Numbered from the stretch's first letter, positions 31,123 to 40,546 are shown. The stretch: 58,363 nt of DNA from Bacteroidales bacterium (GCA_030528885.1 JAUMXY010000013.1:1-58363), one strand, 5' to 3'. A program made the numbers and translations. The notes: generated by a model from the letters alone, not told the origin.

Positions 31123-32904
31123 TTATTTGTTTATCTTCTTCCAAGCGTCAGTCAAGCCTACCGTGCGATTGAATACGAGGTGCTCAGGAGTAGAATCCGG
31201 ATCGACATTATAATATCCGATTCGCTGGAACTGGAGGTAATCCATTGGCTTGCGAGTTGCCAGCCATTTCTCCACATAAGCCTTCTTAATCTCCAAGCTA
31301 TTAGGATTCAAGAATGGCCTCATGGCTTCGATTCCGCGCACATCTCCATGCTCTTTCGAGTATGCCGCCACTTCATCGCGAGGATTCTCTACCATCCACA
31401 GGCGGTCGTAATTGCGTACTTCTGCCTGAATACAATGGTTGCAGCTCACCCAGTGGATGGTCTTGCCTTTTATTTTCATGTTGCTGTTTGCCTGACCCGT
31501 CTTTGTTTCTGGTATCAGTTCCGCATGTATCTCCACGATGTTTCCTTCAGCATCTCTCACAACGCATTCGTTTATGTCTTCAGGACATTGGATGATGTAA
31601 GAATTCTTCAAACGAACTTGCTTGCCTGGACCAAGACGGAAGAACTTCTTTGGCGCATCTTCCATGAAGTCGTCGCGTTCAATCCAAAGCTCACGGCTGA
31701 ACTCTATCTCGTGAGTTCCATCAGCCTCGTTCTCTGGATTGTTGACTGCTGTATACACTTCTGTTTCACCTTCAGGGAAATTGGTGATGACGAGCTTCAC
31801 AGGGTCAACAACTGCGCTCACTCGAAGAGCTCTCTTGTTCAGATCGTCACGCACAGCAGATTCGAAGAGCGACATCTGATTGAGGGCATCGAATTTGGTG
31901 TAGCCGATTTTATTGATGAAAGAAAGAATACCTTCTGGGCTATAGCCACGACGGCGGAAGCCGCAAATTGTTGGCATGCGTGGGTCGTCCCATCCATTCA
32001 CCACGCCCTCCTTTACAAGCACGAGCAAATTGCGCTTTGACAGAAGAATGTGAGTGAGGTTCAGCTTATTGAACTCTGTCTGTCTTGGACGATTGTCATC
32101 TAAAGGCTTGTCGTCTCCGCCCACCTGCTTAGCCCAATCAACAAAAAGGTCGTAAAGCGGACGATGGCTCACAAACTCAAGGGTGCAGAGGGAATGCGTC
32201 ACCCCTTCCCAATAATCACATTGCCCGTGGGTGTAGTCATACATAGGATAAGCATTCCACTTGTTGCCTGTGCGCCAATGCGGCATATTGAGCACTCTGT
32301 ACATGATAGGGTCGCGGAAATGCATGTTAGGGCTTGCCATGTCTATCTTTGCACGGAGCACCATCTTTCCTGGCTCCATATTGCCAGAATTCATCTCCTC
32401 AAACAGGCGAAGGCTTTCTTCAACTGGACGGTTGCGATAAGGCGATTCAACGCCAGCCTGAGTTGGCGTTCCCTTCTGTTCGGCTATCTGCTCTGCTGTC
32501 TGTTCGTCTATATAAGCCTTGCCTTGCTTGATAAGCTCAACGGCAAGATCCCACAGCTGCTGGAAATAGTCACTTGCATACAGAACCTTGTCCCACTTGA
32601 AGCCCAGCCACTCGATATCGCGCTTGATTGCTTCCACGTACTCTGTGTCCTCTTTCTGCGGATTGGTGTCATCCATACGCAAATTGCAAACGCCTCCATA
32701 CTTCTGCGCTATACCAAAATCCAAAGCAATGGCCTTTGCATGACCGATATGCAGATAGCCGTTGGGCTCCGGCGGAAAGCGCGTCTGCACCTTTCCCCCG
32801 TTGCGGCCTTCAGCCAAATCCTTCACTATTTGTTCTTCTATGAAGTTAAGGGATTCTTTTCTGCCCTCTTCAACCTTCATGTCTTCTGAAATTTCCACAC
32901 TCAT
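31123..32904 (-). CDS. glnS: Glutaminyl-tRNA synthetase
   Basis: A 593-residue class I aminoacyl-tRNA synthetase charging tRNA-Gln directly. The N-terminal catalytic domain has the HIGH signature in PNGYLHIGHAKAI (about 47-59) and the KMSKS counterpart LLSKRNL; the C-terminal beta-barrels recognise the anticodon. E. coli GlnS is 554 residues; the extra length is mainly an N-terminal extension of about 25 residues. A TAATTTTG -7 box lies upstream at 32950-32957 on the minus strand. It heads the transcript with the TPR gene. Confidence 0.96.
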   Translation of the reverse strand: MSVEISEDMKVEEGRKESLNFIEEQIVKDLAEGRNGGKVQTRFPPEPNGYLHIGHAKAIALDFGIAQKYGGVCNLRMDDTNPQKEDTEYVEAIKRDIEWLGFKWDKVLYASDYFQQLWDLAVELIKQGKAYIDEQTAEQIAEQKGTPTQAGVESPYRNRPVEESLRLFEEMNSGNMEPGKMVLRAKIDMASPNMHFRDPIMYRVLNMPHWRTGNKWNAYPMYDYTHGQCDYWEGVTHSLCTLEFVSHRPLYDLFVDWAKQVGGDDKPLDDNRPRQTEFNKLNLTHILLSKRNLLVLVKEGVVNGWDDPRMPTICGFRRRGYSPEGILSFINKIGYTKFDALNQMSLFESAVRDDLNKRALRVSAVVDPVKLVITNFPEGETEVYTAVNNPENEADGTHEIEFSRELWIERDDFMEDAPKKFFRLGPGKQVRLKNSYIIQCPEDINECVVRDAEGNIVEIHAELIPETKTGQANSNMKIKGKTIHWVSCNHCIQAEVRNYDRLWMVENPRDEVAAYSKEHGDVRGIEAMRPFLNPNSLEIKKAYVEKWLATRKPMDYLQFQRIGYYNVDPDSTPEHLVFNRTVGLTDAWKKINK

Positions 32905-33262
32905 CGTCTTTATATAAATATGTATTATTAATCAAGTAGTATTAGAGTGCAAAATTACAAAAGTTTTTCGTTGTTTTAATGATGTTGAAAAAGAAAAATG
33001 ACACAAAAACGCTATTTATGTTAAAAAACACATTTATGAAGCCTCAAACAAATAAAAATAACCTTTATCTTTGTGGCGTTATCCTGAAAATAATCTTTTT
33101 ACCTTAAACTAATACTTATTACTTATATAACGAATAAGACAAAAAGGCATTACATTGTGAAATGTGATGCCTTTATTTTGTACGGCCGCAAACAAAGGAG
33201 CACACAATAAAACGGGCGAGGTGTTCGTTATTGACAATGTTACATTAATACTTTCATATACA
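32905..33262. other. Divergent gap with a promoter-terminator pair
   Basis: It holds the glnS -7 box (minus, 32950-32957), a plus-strand promoter-like TATCTTTG (33066-33073) and a hairpin with U tail (33143-33178) before the beta-helix gene. No coding frame is convincing between them. Confidence 0.6.
33066..33180 (+). ncRNA. Candidate small RNA or terminated leader
   Basis: TATCTTTG (33066-33073) should start transcription near 33080. A stem of 12 bp (33143-33154 with 33163-33174) followed by ATTTTG would end a transcript of about 100 bases. It contains a second small stem (CTTATT/AATAAG). As the beta-helix gene starts only at 33263, this is either a stand-alone RNA or an attenuated leader. 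No -33 element is seen. Confidence 0.4.
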
Positions 33263-34708
33263 ATGAGACAATTTACCTTTTCACATATATCTGCAAGCCT
33301 ATTGTCTGGTTGCTTTCTTTTCGCCTGCTTATTTTCATCATGCAGCGATGACGAACAGTTTACTGCCGACAAAACTGCCACGCTGGAATTCAGCCAAGAC
33401 ACAATTTCTTTCGATACAGTCTTTGCAAACATAACCACCCCCACAGAGCGGCTTTATGTGTACAACAATCATAGCAAAGGCGTACGCATAGCCAACGTGA
33501 AGCTTGAAAGAGGCGGCACGTCTGGGTTTCTTATCAATGTGGACGGACAGAACGGGACGACAATCAACGACATACAAGTACTGAAGGAAGACAGCATCTT
33601 TGTTTTTATAAAGTTGAATGCCCCCTTGCAAGCATCGACCAAGCCACAAAACATCTCAGACGCCATCATCTTCACACTTGAAAGCGGCGTGCAGCAACGA
33701 GTGGAAATAGAGGCATGCAGCATGAATGCTGACAAGCTCAAAGGGAAGGTGCTGGAAGGAAACCACATCTTTACGTCAGACGACACCCCTCGAATCATCT
33801 ATGACAGTCTTGTCGTAGATGAACACGCATCGTTGTGTGTGAAAGAAGGGACCACACTATACTTCCACAACGGAGCTAGTCTGATTGTACGTGGAGAACT
33901 GAAGCTGGAAGGTACGCTGAAAAGGCCTGTAACCATTCGAGGCGACCGTTTGGACAACATGTTTGACTATCTGCCTTACGACCGTCTTGAAAACCAATGG
34001 GGAGGAATTCTTCTGCAACCAACATGCAAGGGATGCACTATAAATCATGCAGACATCCATAGCGGTAACTTTGGAATCATATGCGACAGCATCGAAGGGA
34101 AACTCGACATAACCAATTCTGTCATACACAATGTTGCTGGATATGGTCTCTACTTAAAAGACTCTGATGCCTTAGTGGCCAACACCCAGATATCCAACGC
34201 AAAGCAGGATTGTGTCAGCATCTATGGTGGAGCGTCAACCTTCTATCATTGCACCATTGCGCAATTCTATCCATGGGATGCCAACAGAGGCAACGGGCTC
34301 TACGTCAGCAACTACATCAACGAGGACGAGCATCTGATTACATCTGCAGATTTCTACAATTGTTTCATCACAGGCTATGCAAATGATGAGGTGTACGGAA
34401 ATCCAGGCGAACAGGAACTGAACCTCAATTTCTATAACTGCGTATTGCTGACTGATGTTAGCGACGAGACCTATTTCCACGACTGCACAGCAGAGTCGGA
34501 AGAACTCTCAACCTACAAAACAAGCAATTTCAAGACTTTGGACACACACGCCTACTATTACGACTTCCGTCTCGACTCACTCAGCACAGCGCGTGAAAAA
34601 GGTTCTTCAGCATATTCGACCCTCTATCCAACAGACATGCAGGGAGTAGTTCGTGGTGAAAAACCTGATGCAGGATGCTACCAATGGCAGCAGGAGGCAT
34701 CACGTTAG
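33263..34708 (+). CDS. Right-handed beta-helix lipoprotein
   Basis: A 481-residue surface or periplasmic lipoprotein. Start at 33263 (MRQFTFSHIS) because it begins a lipoprotein signal ending FACLFSSC (Cys about 25). After an N-terminal beta-sandwich-like region (EFSQDTISFDTVFAN, about 40-180) come repeated short strands with Gly/Asn turns (GNFGIICDSIEG, GYGLYLKDSDALVANTQISNA), typical of parallel beta-helices of the pectate-lyase fold. Catalytic residues for polysaccharide lysis are not recognisable, so it may be structural or carbohydrate-binding. The final domain contains GVVRGEKPDAGCYQW, a motif often seen at the end of such Bacteroidota proteins. Confidence 0.82.
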   Translation: MRQFTFSHISASLLSGCFLFACLFSSCSDDEQFTADKTATLEFSQDTISFDTVFANITTPTERLYVYNNHSKGVRIANVKLERGGTSGFLINVDGQNGTTINDIQVLKEDSIFVFIKLNAPLQASTKPQNISDAIIFTLESGVQQRVEIEACSMNADKLKGKVLEGNHIFTSDDTPRIIYDSLVVDEHASLCVKEGTTLYFHNGASLIVRGELKLEGTLKRPVTIRGDRLDNMFDYLPYDRLENQWGGILLQPTCKGCTINHADIHSGNFGIICDSIEGKLDITNSVIHNVAGYGLYLKDSDALVANTQISNAKQDCVSIYGGASTFYHCTIAQFYPWDANRGNGLYVSNYINEDEHLITSADFYNCFITGYANDEVYGNPGEQELNLNFYNCVLLTDVSDETYFHDCTAESEELSTYKTSNFKTLDTHAYYYDFRLDSLSTAREKGSSAYSTLYPTDMQGVVRGEKPDAGCYQWQQEASR

Positions 34709-34742
34709 CAAAACGCCTCATTCATCCTTCGTTTCTCTCCGA

Positions 34743-34811
34743 TTCCAACGGATTTACGATATACAGCGCAACGTAATTACGACACACCTGTCATCGTAAT
34801 TACGTTGCGCT
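34743..34811. repeat. 23-bp tandem array, CGTAATTACG family, locus 2
   Basis: Units start at 34743, 34766 and 34789, 23 bp apart. The first is diverged (core CAACGGATTTACGA against CAACGTAATTACGA). The second and third form a perfect 17-bp inverted repeat (34766-34782 with 34794-34810) with an 11-base loop, followed by TTTTC, so it may also terminate the beta-helix gene. 34766-34788 matches 4136-4158 at 21 of 23 positions. Confidence 0.85.
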
Positions 34812-34893
34812 TTTCATGACAAGATAGTTCATTCCGTCATTACAAACTTACCCATTCTGCCATCTATTTCACATAGCACAAATCTGCATCCAT

Positions 34894-34924
34894 AAAAAGT
34901 GGATACTCCATAGGGAGTATCCAC
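34894..34924 (-). terminator. Likely dnaB terminator
   Basis: An 11-bp perfect stem (34899-34909 with 34914-34924) around ATAG; read on the minus strand it is followed by CTTTTTATG. It lies about 215 bases beyond the dnaB stop. Confidence 0.7.
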
Positions 34925-35137
34925 GCCTTCTAATTGATAAAGTGAGAAAATATCATTCAATCATCCACTTGCGCTGCTCACGCAGCCCTCTGTGGTGAAT
35001 GTATGTCCCTTATTCTCACGAACGAGGAACATAATCAATCTAATAATTGTTCTTATTCATTCAATCTTAACTACAAACGCATAGTTGCATTTGTCATATT
35101 CTCGTGCTATATTCTTATTTCAATTTATGTGCATGCA

Positions 35138-36685
35138 TCAGAAAGGAGCAGCCGACGGCATGGAAGAAATGTCCAATCCATCGAATGAATCGCCATTTTC
35201 ACTATTGAATTTAGACGGAGTTGGCTTGATAGTTCCGTCATCAGCAGGCATTGGCGGCATGTCATCATCAAGATTCATAAACCTTGCGTGTTCTCCACGG
35301 AAACGAAGTCGAACATCTCCAACAGCACCATTACGATGCTTGGCTATGATGATTTCGGCAATTCCCTTCAAATCATTGTTATACTGATCCTTATAGATTT
35401 TATAGTACTCTGGTCTATGAATGAAGCACACCATATCGGCATCCTGCTCAATGGCACCAGATTCACGAAGGTCGCTCAACTGCGGTCGCTTGCTGTCAGG
35501 ATTGTCCGGGCTATTGCTTGTACGCTGCTCTACAGAACGATTCAACTGAGACAAGGCAATAATTGGGATGTTCAATTCTTTAGCCAATCCTTTCAATGAA
35601 CGCGATATGGTCGACACCTCTTCTTGGCGTGAATTATACGACATGCCTGAAGCATTCATCAACTGAAGGTAGTCAATGATTATCATTTTCACTCCATAGT
35701 CACGCACTAGACGTCTTGCCTTTGTTCGAAGCTCAAACACAGAGAGAGACGGCGTGTCATCCACATAGAAAGGAGCGCCATACAAAGTATTCATCTTGAA
35801 AGTCAACTGACTCCACTCATAAGGTGCCAGCTGTCCGCTCTTTATTTTCTCGCCTGGTATTTCACAGACATTGACCAGCAGACGATTTACCAACTGAACG
35901 TTCGACATTTCAAGAGAGAACATGGCAATTGGTATCTGTTGGTCGACTGCCATGTTGCGAGCCATAGAAAGCACAAAAGCAGTCTTTCCCATCGCAGGAC
36001 GAGCCGCAATAATAATCAAATCTGAATTCTGCCAACCAGATGTCATCGCGTCAAGCTTGTCAAATCCAGAAGAAAGGCCAGAAAGACCGTCTGTGCGAGC
36101 AGCTGCCTTTTGCAGAAGTTCGTATGCTTCATTGATAACAGGGTCTATCTGAGTAAAATCTTTTTTCAAGTTTGACTTGGAAAGTTCAAACAGCTTGCCT
36201 TCAGCCATCTGCATCAGCTCTTGAATGTCTTGAGCTTCATCAAAAGCCAACTTCTGAATATTGCTTGTATATGAAATGAGGTCGCGAGCAAGCGCCTTCT
36301 GCGCAACAATACGAGCATGAAATTCCAAGTGGGCAGCAGAAAGCATGGAACGTGAAAGTTCTGCAATATAAGCAGCACCCCCTGCATTCTCTAAATCCCC
36401 TGTTTTCTGTAATTGTTCAACAACTGTCAACACATCCACAGGCGCGTCAATAGCAACAAGCGACTGAATAGCCCTGTAGATGACCTGATGCTTTGTCTCG
36501 TAGAAAGAATGCGGCTTGAGAAAGTCAGAAACGGTACCGAATGCGTCTTGTTCAATAATGCACGCACCAATCACAGCCCTTTCAAGCTCAACGGCTTGAG
36601 GTTGAAGCCGCCCTATTTGAGCGAGTTGCTCTTGCTCGTTGGTGCGAGCAGTCCTTCTACGAATAGTTTTGCTGGATTCTGGCAT
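35138..36685 (-). CDS. dnaB: Replicative DNA helicase
   Basis: A 515-residue hexameric replicative helicase. The N-terminal collar domain (about 20-130, LQPQAVELERAVIGACIIEQ) binds primase, a linker follows, and the RecA-like domain has Walker A ARPAMGKTAFVL (about 230) and the conserved LDYLQLM and ALSQLNRSVEQR segments. No intein interrupts it. A basic N-terminal tail and a Met/Asp-rich C-terminal tail extend the core slightly beyond E. coli DnaB (471). Its promoter region contains two DnaA-box-like direct repeats. Confidence 0.96.
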   Translation of the reverse strand: MPESSKTIRRRTARTNEQEQLAQIGRLQPQAVELERAVIGACIIEQDAFGTVSDFLKPHSFYETKHQVIYRAIQSLVAIDAPVDVLTVVEQLQKTGDLENAGGAAYIAELSRSMLSAAHLEFHARIVAQKALARDLISYTSNIQKLAFDEAQDIQELMQMAEGKLFELSKSNLKKDFTQIDPVINEAYELLQKAAARTDGLSGLSSGFDKLDAMTSGWQNSDLIIIAARPAMGKTAFVLSMARNMAVDQQIPIAMFSLEMSNVQLVNRLLVNVCEIPGEKIKSGQLAPYEWSQLTFKMNTLYGAPFYVDDTPSLSVFELRTKARRLVRDYGVKMIIIDYLQLMNASGMSYNSRQEEVSTISRSLKGLAKELNIPIIALSQLNRSVEQRTSNSPDNPDSKRPQLSDLRESGAIEQDADMVCFIHRPEYYKIYKDQYNNDLKGIAEIIIAKHRNGAVGDVRLRFRGEHARFMNLDDDMPPMPADDGTIKPTPSKFNSENGDSFDGLDISSMPSAAPF

Positions 36686-36744
36686 GTTGTTTGATTATCT
36701 GTTTCGTCAATAACAATTGACCAAGTCTCTCACTTTAACGCTTG

Positions 36745-36776
36745 CAAAATTATAAAATAAATATGTAATTGACAAA
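36745..36776 (-). promoter_or_regulatory. dnaB promoter
   Basis: On the minus strand TTTG (36773-36776), 20 bases, TAATTTTG (36745-36752), about 60 bases before the start codon. Confidence 0.8.
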
Positions 36777-36814
36777 GGTTTACGAAAAAAAATATTGACA
36801 AAAAACAAACAAGC

Positions 36815-36847
36815 CTGTTGATAACTCTCCCAAAACTGTTGATAACT
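36815..36847. promoter_or_regulatory. Two CTGTTGATAACT direct repeats upstream of dnaB
   Basis: The 12-mer CTGTTGATAACT occurs at 36815-36826 and 36836-36847, 21 bp apart, 40-70 bases upstream of the dnaB -33 element. TGTTGATAA differs at one position from the complement of the DnaA box (TGTGNATAA), so DnaA binding is possible but unproven. Confidence 0.4.
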
Positions 36848-36852
36848 TTCAA

Positions 36853-37193
36853 AAACAAGCCGATTTCATCGGAAGATTAACCACGAGAACCAAAAGCACC
36901 CTCCCCAAAAGAAAAAAAACACTCTGATTGAAGTTTTGTACAAAATATGTGATAGTCATATGCTTTTCATGAACACCAACTAGGGAGAATGTTGACAATT
37001 CGATTTGCCAGCAACTTCTTCCCTGAAAAACAAAAATTCACGAAATCCTTAAACGTGTCGATTCTTTGACAGGCACCGCTCTTTTCGGGCTATTTTTAGC
37101 ATCATTTTTCCAAGTTATGCAAACCACAGATAGCATATCGGTGTATGCCACAAAAAGTTTTTAGTTTCATTTTATTAAATAAGTGTATATAAA
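36853..37193. other. A/T-rich gap between dnaB and nqrA
   Basis: Between the dnaB control region and the nqrA promoter there is no credible frame on either strand and no repeat array. It may hold regulatory sites for nqr that I cannot recognise. Confidence 0.5.
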
Positions 37194-37262
37194 TTTCCCC
37201 AATAAATTAAAAAGTCTTAACTTTGTATCGAGTTTAGGCAGTCAGCGGGCGAAAGTCCGTTG
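37194..37262 (+). promoter_or_regulatory. nqr operon promoter and leader hairpin
   Basis: TTTC (37194-37197), 20 bases, TAACTTTG (37218-37225). About 10 bases after the expected start of transcription an 8-bp stem with a GAAA tetraloop forms (37243-37250 with 37255-37262, two or three G-U pairs). The leader is about 85 bases. Confidence 0.7.
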
Positions 37263-37317
37263 GTTGTTTTTAGTTTTCCATATAGAAAAACTTATCATAG
37301 TTAATATAAACAATAAT

Positions 37318-38661
37318 ATGGCGAATGTAATCAAGCTAAAAAAAGGCCTTGACATCAACCTGAAAGGTAAGGCTATAGCCAAAGTTTCAGCAGCCAATGC
37401 ATCTAGGGTTTACGGATTAATTCCTGATGCATTTTGGGGAATGAAGCCAAAAGTTGTAGTTAAAGAAGGTGATGAAGTAAAGGCAGGAGATGCTCTGTTT
37501 GTCAACAAGATGCATCCAGAAATGAAGTTCGTCTCTCCAGTAGCAGGCAAAGTTACGCTTGTCGAAAGAGGTGAACGACGCAAGGTTTTAAGCGTTCAAG
37601 TTGAAGCCGCTGCAGACCAGCAGTATGTTGACTTCGGCAAGAAGCAAGTAGATTCGCTCAATGCAGACCAGGTGAAAGCAGCCCTTCTTGAAAGTGGCTT
37701 GTTTGGTTTCATCATGCAGCGCCCTTATGCAGTCGTTGCAAACCCCAACGATGCGCCTAAAGCCATCTTTATCTCTGCATTCAGCGACATGCCTCTCGCA
37801 GCCGACATCAACATTGTACTGAAGGGGCAGGAGAAAGACTTTCAAACAGGCGTTGACGCATTGGCAAAGATTGCGAAAGTGTACATCGGCATAAAAGCCG
37901 GCTCTATCGTTGCTAATGTCAAGAATGCGACAGTAACCGAGTTCCAAGGAAAATGCCCAGCTGGAAATGTTGGCGTACAAATCAACCACGTCAATCCTAT
38001 CAACAAGGGAGAAGTAGCATGGACGCTTGGCGCAGAAGAAGTTGCGATGATTGGACGCCTGTTCAACGAAGGAAAGTCAATCTTTACTCGCACCATCGCT
38101 ATTGCAGGTTCTGAAATTAAAGAACCACAGTACAAAACCGTACTGATCGGGGCAAAAATTGGCGATATTGTGGCAAACAATGTAAGCACCGATAAGAAGG
38201 TGCGCTTGATTGACGGCAATCCGCTCACTGGCGTAAAGACTGACGAGAATTCCTTCCTTCTCGCCCACTCTACTGAAATCACAGCTATTCCTGAAGGTGA
38301 CGAAGCAAACGAGTTGTTCGGATGGATTGCTCCACGTTTCAACGAATTCTCCACAAGCCGCTCCTACTTCACCTGGCTTCAACCAAAGAACAAGGAGTAT
38401 GTGCTTGACGCACGCGTGAAAGGCGGTCACCGCCACATGATTTTCAGCGGCGAGTACGACTCTGTATTCCCAATGGACATCTATCCAGAGCAGTTGGTGA
38501 AAGCCATTATAGCAGGTGACATCGACCGCATGGAAGCGCTTGGTATTTATGAAGTAGCTCCAGAAGACTTTGCCGTAGCAGAGTTTGTGGACAGCTCTAA
38601 AGTTGAACTTCAGCGCATTGTTCGAGAAGGTCTCGACATGCTGCGTAAAGAAAACGAATAA
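37318..38661 (+). CDS. nqrA: Na+-translocating NADH:quinone reductase subunit A
   Basis: A 447-residue soluble cytoplasmic subunit, the first of the six-gene Na+-NQR operon. Start at 37318 (MANVIKLKKGLDI) because the promoter lies inside the longer frame. The N-terminal segment resembles a barrel-sandwich (biotinyl-like) domain (FVSPVAGKVTLVERGERRKV), followed by Rnf/Nqr-type domains ending in helical NIYPEQLVKAI-like sequence. It docks on NqrB and contributes to ubiquinone/menaquinone chemistry. NqrB follows after 5 bases. Confidence 0.95.
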   Translation: MANVIKLKKGLDINLKGKAIAKVSAANASRVYGLIPDAFWGMKPKVVVKEGDEVKAGDALFVNKMHPEMKFVSPVAGKVTLVERGERRKVLSVQVEAAADQQYVDFGKKQVDSLNADQVKAALLESGLFGFIMQRPYAVVANPNDAPKAIFISAFSDMPLAADINIVLKGQEKDFQTGVDALAKIAKVYIGIKAGSIVANVKNATVTEFQGKCPAGNVGVQINHVNPINKGEVAWTLGAEEVAMIGRLFNEGKSIFTRTIAIAGSEIKEPQYKTVLIGAKIGDIVANNVSTDKKVRLIDGNPLTGVKTDENSFLLAHSTEITAIPEGDEANELFGWIAPRFNEFSTSRSYFTWLQPKNKEYVLDARVKGGHRHMIFSGEYDSVFPMDIYPEQLVKAIIAGDIDRMEALGIYEVAPEDFAVAEFVDSSKVELQRIVREGLDMLRKENE

Positions 38662-38666
38662 GCAAT

Positions 38667-39818
38667 ATGGGACTTAAGAAATTTCTTGACAACTTGAAGC
38701 CAACCTTCTCAGAAGGAGGTAAGCTCAGCGCTTTCGGCTCTCTCTTTGATGCAGCGGAGACATTCTTCTATGTACCCAATGAGACTGCCAAGATGCGTGG
38801 CGCGCAAATTCACGACGCTATTGACTCCAAGCGCTCAATCTTTTTTGTAGTAATTGCTCTGATTCCTGCTATACTCTTCGGAATGTATAACATTGGTCTT
38901 CAGCACTACGCTGCAATAGGAGAAGAATCAACATTGCTGTGCAACTTCCTTTATGGTCTTGCCGTAATGCTTCCAAAGATTGTGGTAAGCTATGCTGTAG
39001 GTCTTGGCATTGAAATTGCTGTAGCTCAATGGAAAAAGGAAGAAGTGCATGAAGGTTTCTTCGTAACAGGTATCCTTATTCCACTCATCGTTCCAGTAAA
39101 CTGCCCTCTTTGGATTATCGCCATTGCAACTGCATTCTCTGTAATCTTTGCAAAAGAAGTGTTTGGCGGTACTGGTATGAACGTTTTCAATCCTGCTCTC
39201 GTAACACGTGCGTTCCTCTTCTTCGCATATCCAACGATGATGTCAGGAGACAAAGTGTGGGTAAACGGCAATTACATGGATTGTATTAATGGAGCAACAG
39301 TAGACGGTGTTTCTGCAGCGACCCCACTCGGCCAGCTTGCTGCAGGCGAGGCAGTAACTGCTTCTCCTATGGATACAATCATCGGTACAATTCCCGGATC
39401 CATTGGTGAAACCTCCGTCATAGCCATCCTCATTGGTGCAGTTATCCTCATCTGGGCGAACATTGCAAGTTGGAAGATTATCCTTTCCACATTTGCTGGC
39501 GGCGCATTGATGGCTTACCTTCTCCGTTACGATGGTGCGCAGAACTTTGAGTGGTGGGAGCAGCTGACAGTCGGCGGTTTCTGTTTTGGCGCCGTGTTCA
39601 TGGCTACAGACCCTGTTACCTCTCCTCGCACAGAAGGTGGAAAGTGGATTTTTGGTTTCCTCATTGGTGCAATGACCATCATCATTCGTGTGCTCAACCC
39701 TGGTTATCCAGAAGGTATGATGCTCGCAATCCTGCTGATGAACATTTTCGCCCCGCTGTTCGACTACTGCTTTGTACAATCTAATATTAACAAGCGCGCT
39801 AAGCGTGCCGCTAAGTGA
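38667..39818 (+). CDS. nqrB: Na+-NQR subunit B
   Basis: A 383-residue membrane subunit with about ten helices, carrying the main Na+ path, a covalently bound FMN and riboflavin. The flavinylated residue is Thr219 in VSAATPLGQL, corresponding to the SGAT motif Thr236 of Vibrio NqrB; the first residues of the motif are altered (SAAT). A flavin transferase gene (apbE) is not in this window. The DP(V/Y)TSPRT segment and GFCFGAVFMATDP are conserved. Confidence 0.95.
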   Translation: MGLKKFLDNLKPTFSEGGKLSAFGSLFDAAETFFYVPNETAKMRGAQIHDAIDSKRSIFFVVIALIPAILFGMYNIGLQHYAAIGEESTLLCNFLYGLAVMLPKIVVSYAVGLGIEIAVAQWKKEEVHEGFFVTGILIPLIVPVNCPLWIIAIATAFSVIFAKEVFGGTGMNVFNPALVTRAFLFFAYPTMMSGDKVWVNGNYMDCINGATVDGVSAATPLGQLAAGEAVTASPMDTIIGTIPGSIGETSVIAILIGAVILIWANIASWKIILSTFAGGALMAYLLRYDGAQNFEWWEQLTVGGFCFGAVFMATDPVTSPRTEGGKWIFGFLIGAMTIIIRVLNPGYPEGMMLAILLMNIFAPLFDYCFVQSNINKRAKRAAK

Positions 39819-39819
39819 T

Positions 39820-39825
39820 AGGAGG
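39820..39825 (+). promoter_or_regulatory. Perfect Shine-Dalgarno of nqrC
   Basis: AGGAGG, 8 bases before the nqrC ATG, overlapping the end of the nqrB/nqrC spacer. Most genes in this window, including nqrA, nqrB and nqrE, have none. Confidence 0.8.
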
Positions 39826-39833
39826 ATTAAGAA

Positions 39834-40532
39834 ATGGCAAAAATGAACACTAATAGCAATGCATACACAATCATTTATGCATCTGTGATGGTTATTATCG
39901 TAGCATTCCTTCTTGCATTCGTTTCATCGGTTTTGAAGCCAACTCAAGACGCTAACGTAGAACTGGATAAAAAGAGCCAGATTCTTGCAGCTCTCAACAT
40001 TCGCGACGTTGAAGATGTAGCCGCCAAGTATGCTGAAGTTATCAAGAGTGATGCCATCTTTGGCGCAGACGCTTCACAGGGTCCAAAAGTGGAAACTGGT
40101 GGCTTTGCTGTAGCCAACAAGGACATCACAATCGATAACCGCCCTCTTTATATCGCAGAAATTGATGGCGAACCCAAGAAGGTCGTTCCTGTAAAGGGTG
40201 CAGGTCTTTGGGGTGGCCTTTGGGGCTACATTGCTGTTGATGCAGATGGCGAAACAGTTTATGGAACATATTTCTCACATGAGTCAGAGACAGCAGGTCT
40301 TGGCGCACGTATTGCAGAACAATGGTTCCAGGACAGTTTTAGAGGAAAGAAACTCTATGCCGCAGGTGGTGAAGATATTGTGCTTTGTGCCGTTAAGCCA
40401 GGAAAAGAAGGAACCCTTTCACCTGATAATTATGTTGATGGCATCACTGGTGCAACTTTGACAACAGAAGGCGTTAATAACATGATTAAGGAGTGCCTAA
40501 CTCTTTATAAAGACATTTTAACCAACAAATAA
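39834..40532 (+). CDS. nqrC: Na+-NQR subunit C
   Basis: A 232-residue subunit with one N-terminal membrane anchor (about 13-33) and a periplasmic FMN-binding domain. The covalent FMN attaches to Thr208 in DGITGATLTT, matching the S/TGATxT rule. It is preceded by a perfect AGGAGG (39820-39825), 8 bases before the ATG, unusual in this phylum. Confidence 0.95.
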   Translation: MAKMNTNSNAYTIIYASVMVIIVAFLLAFVSSVLKPTQDANVELDKKSQILAALNIRDVEDVAAKYAEVIKSDAIFGADASQGPKVETGGFAVANKDITIDNRPLYIAEIDGEPKKVVPVKGAGLWGGLWGYIAVDADGETVYGTYFSHESETAGLGARIAEQWFQDSFRGKKLYAAGGEDIVLCAVKPGKEGTLSPDNYVDGITGATLTTEGVNNMIKECLTLYKDILTNK

Positions 40533-40538
40533 AGGAGG
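40533..40538 (+). promoter_or_regulatory. Perfect Shine-Dalgarno of nqrD
   Basis: AGGAGG, 8 bases before the nqrD ATG at 40547, starting directly after the nqrC stop codon. Confidence 0.8.
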
Positions 40539-40546
40539 ACAAGAAT

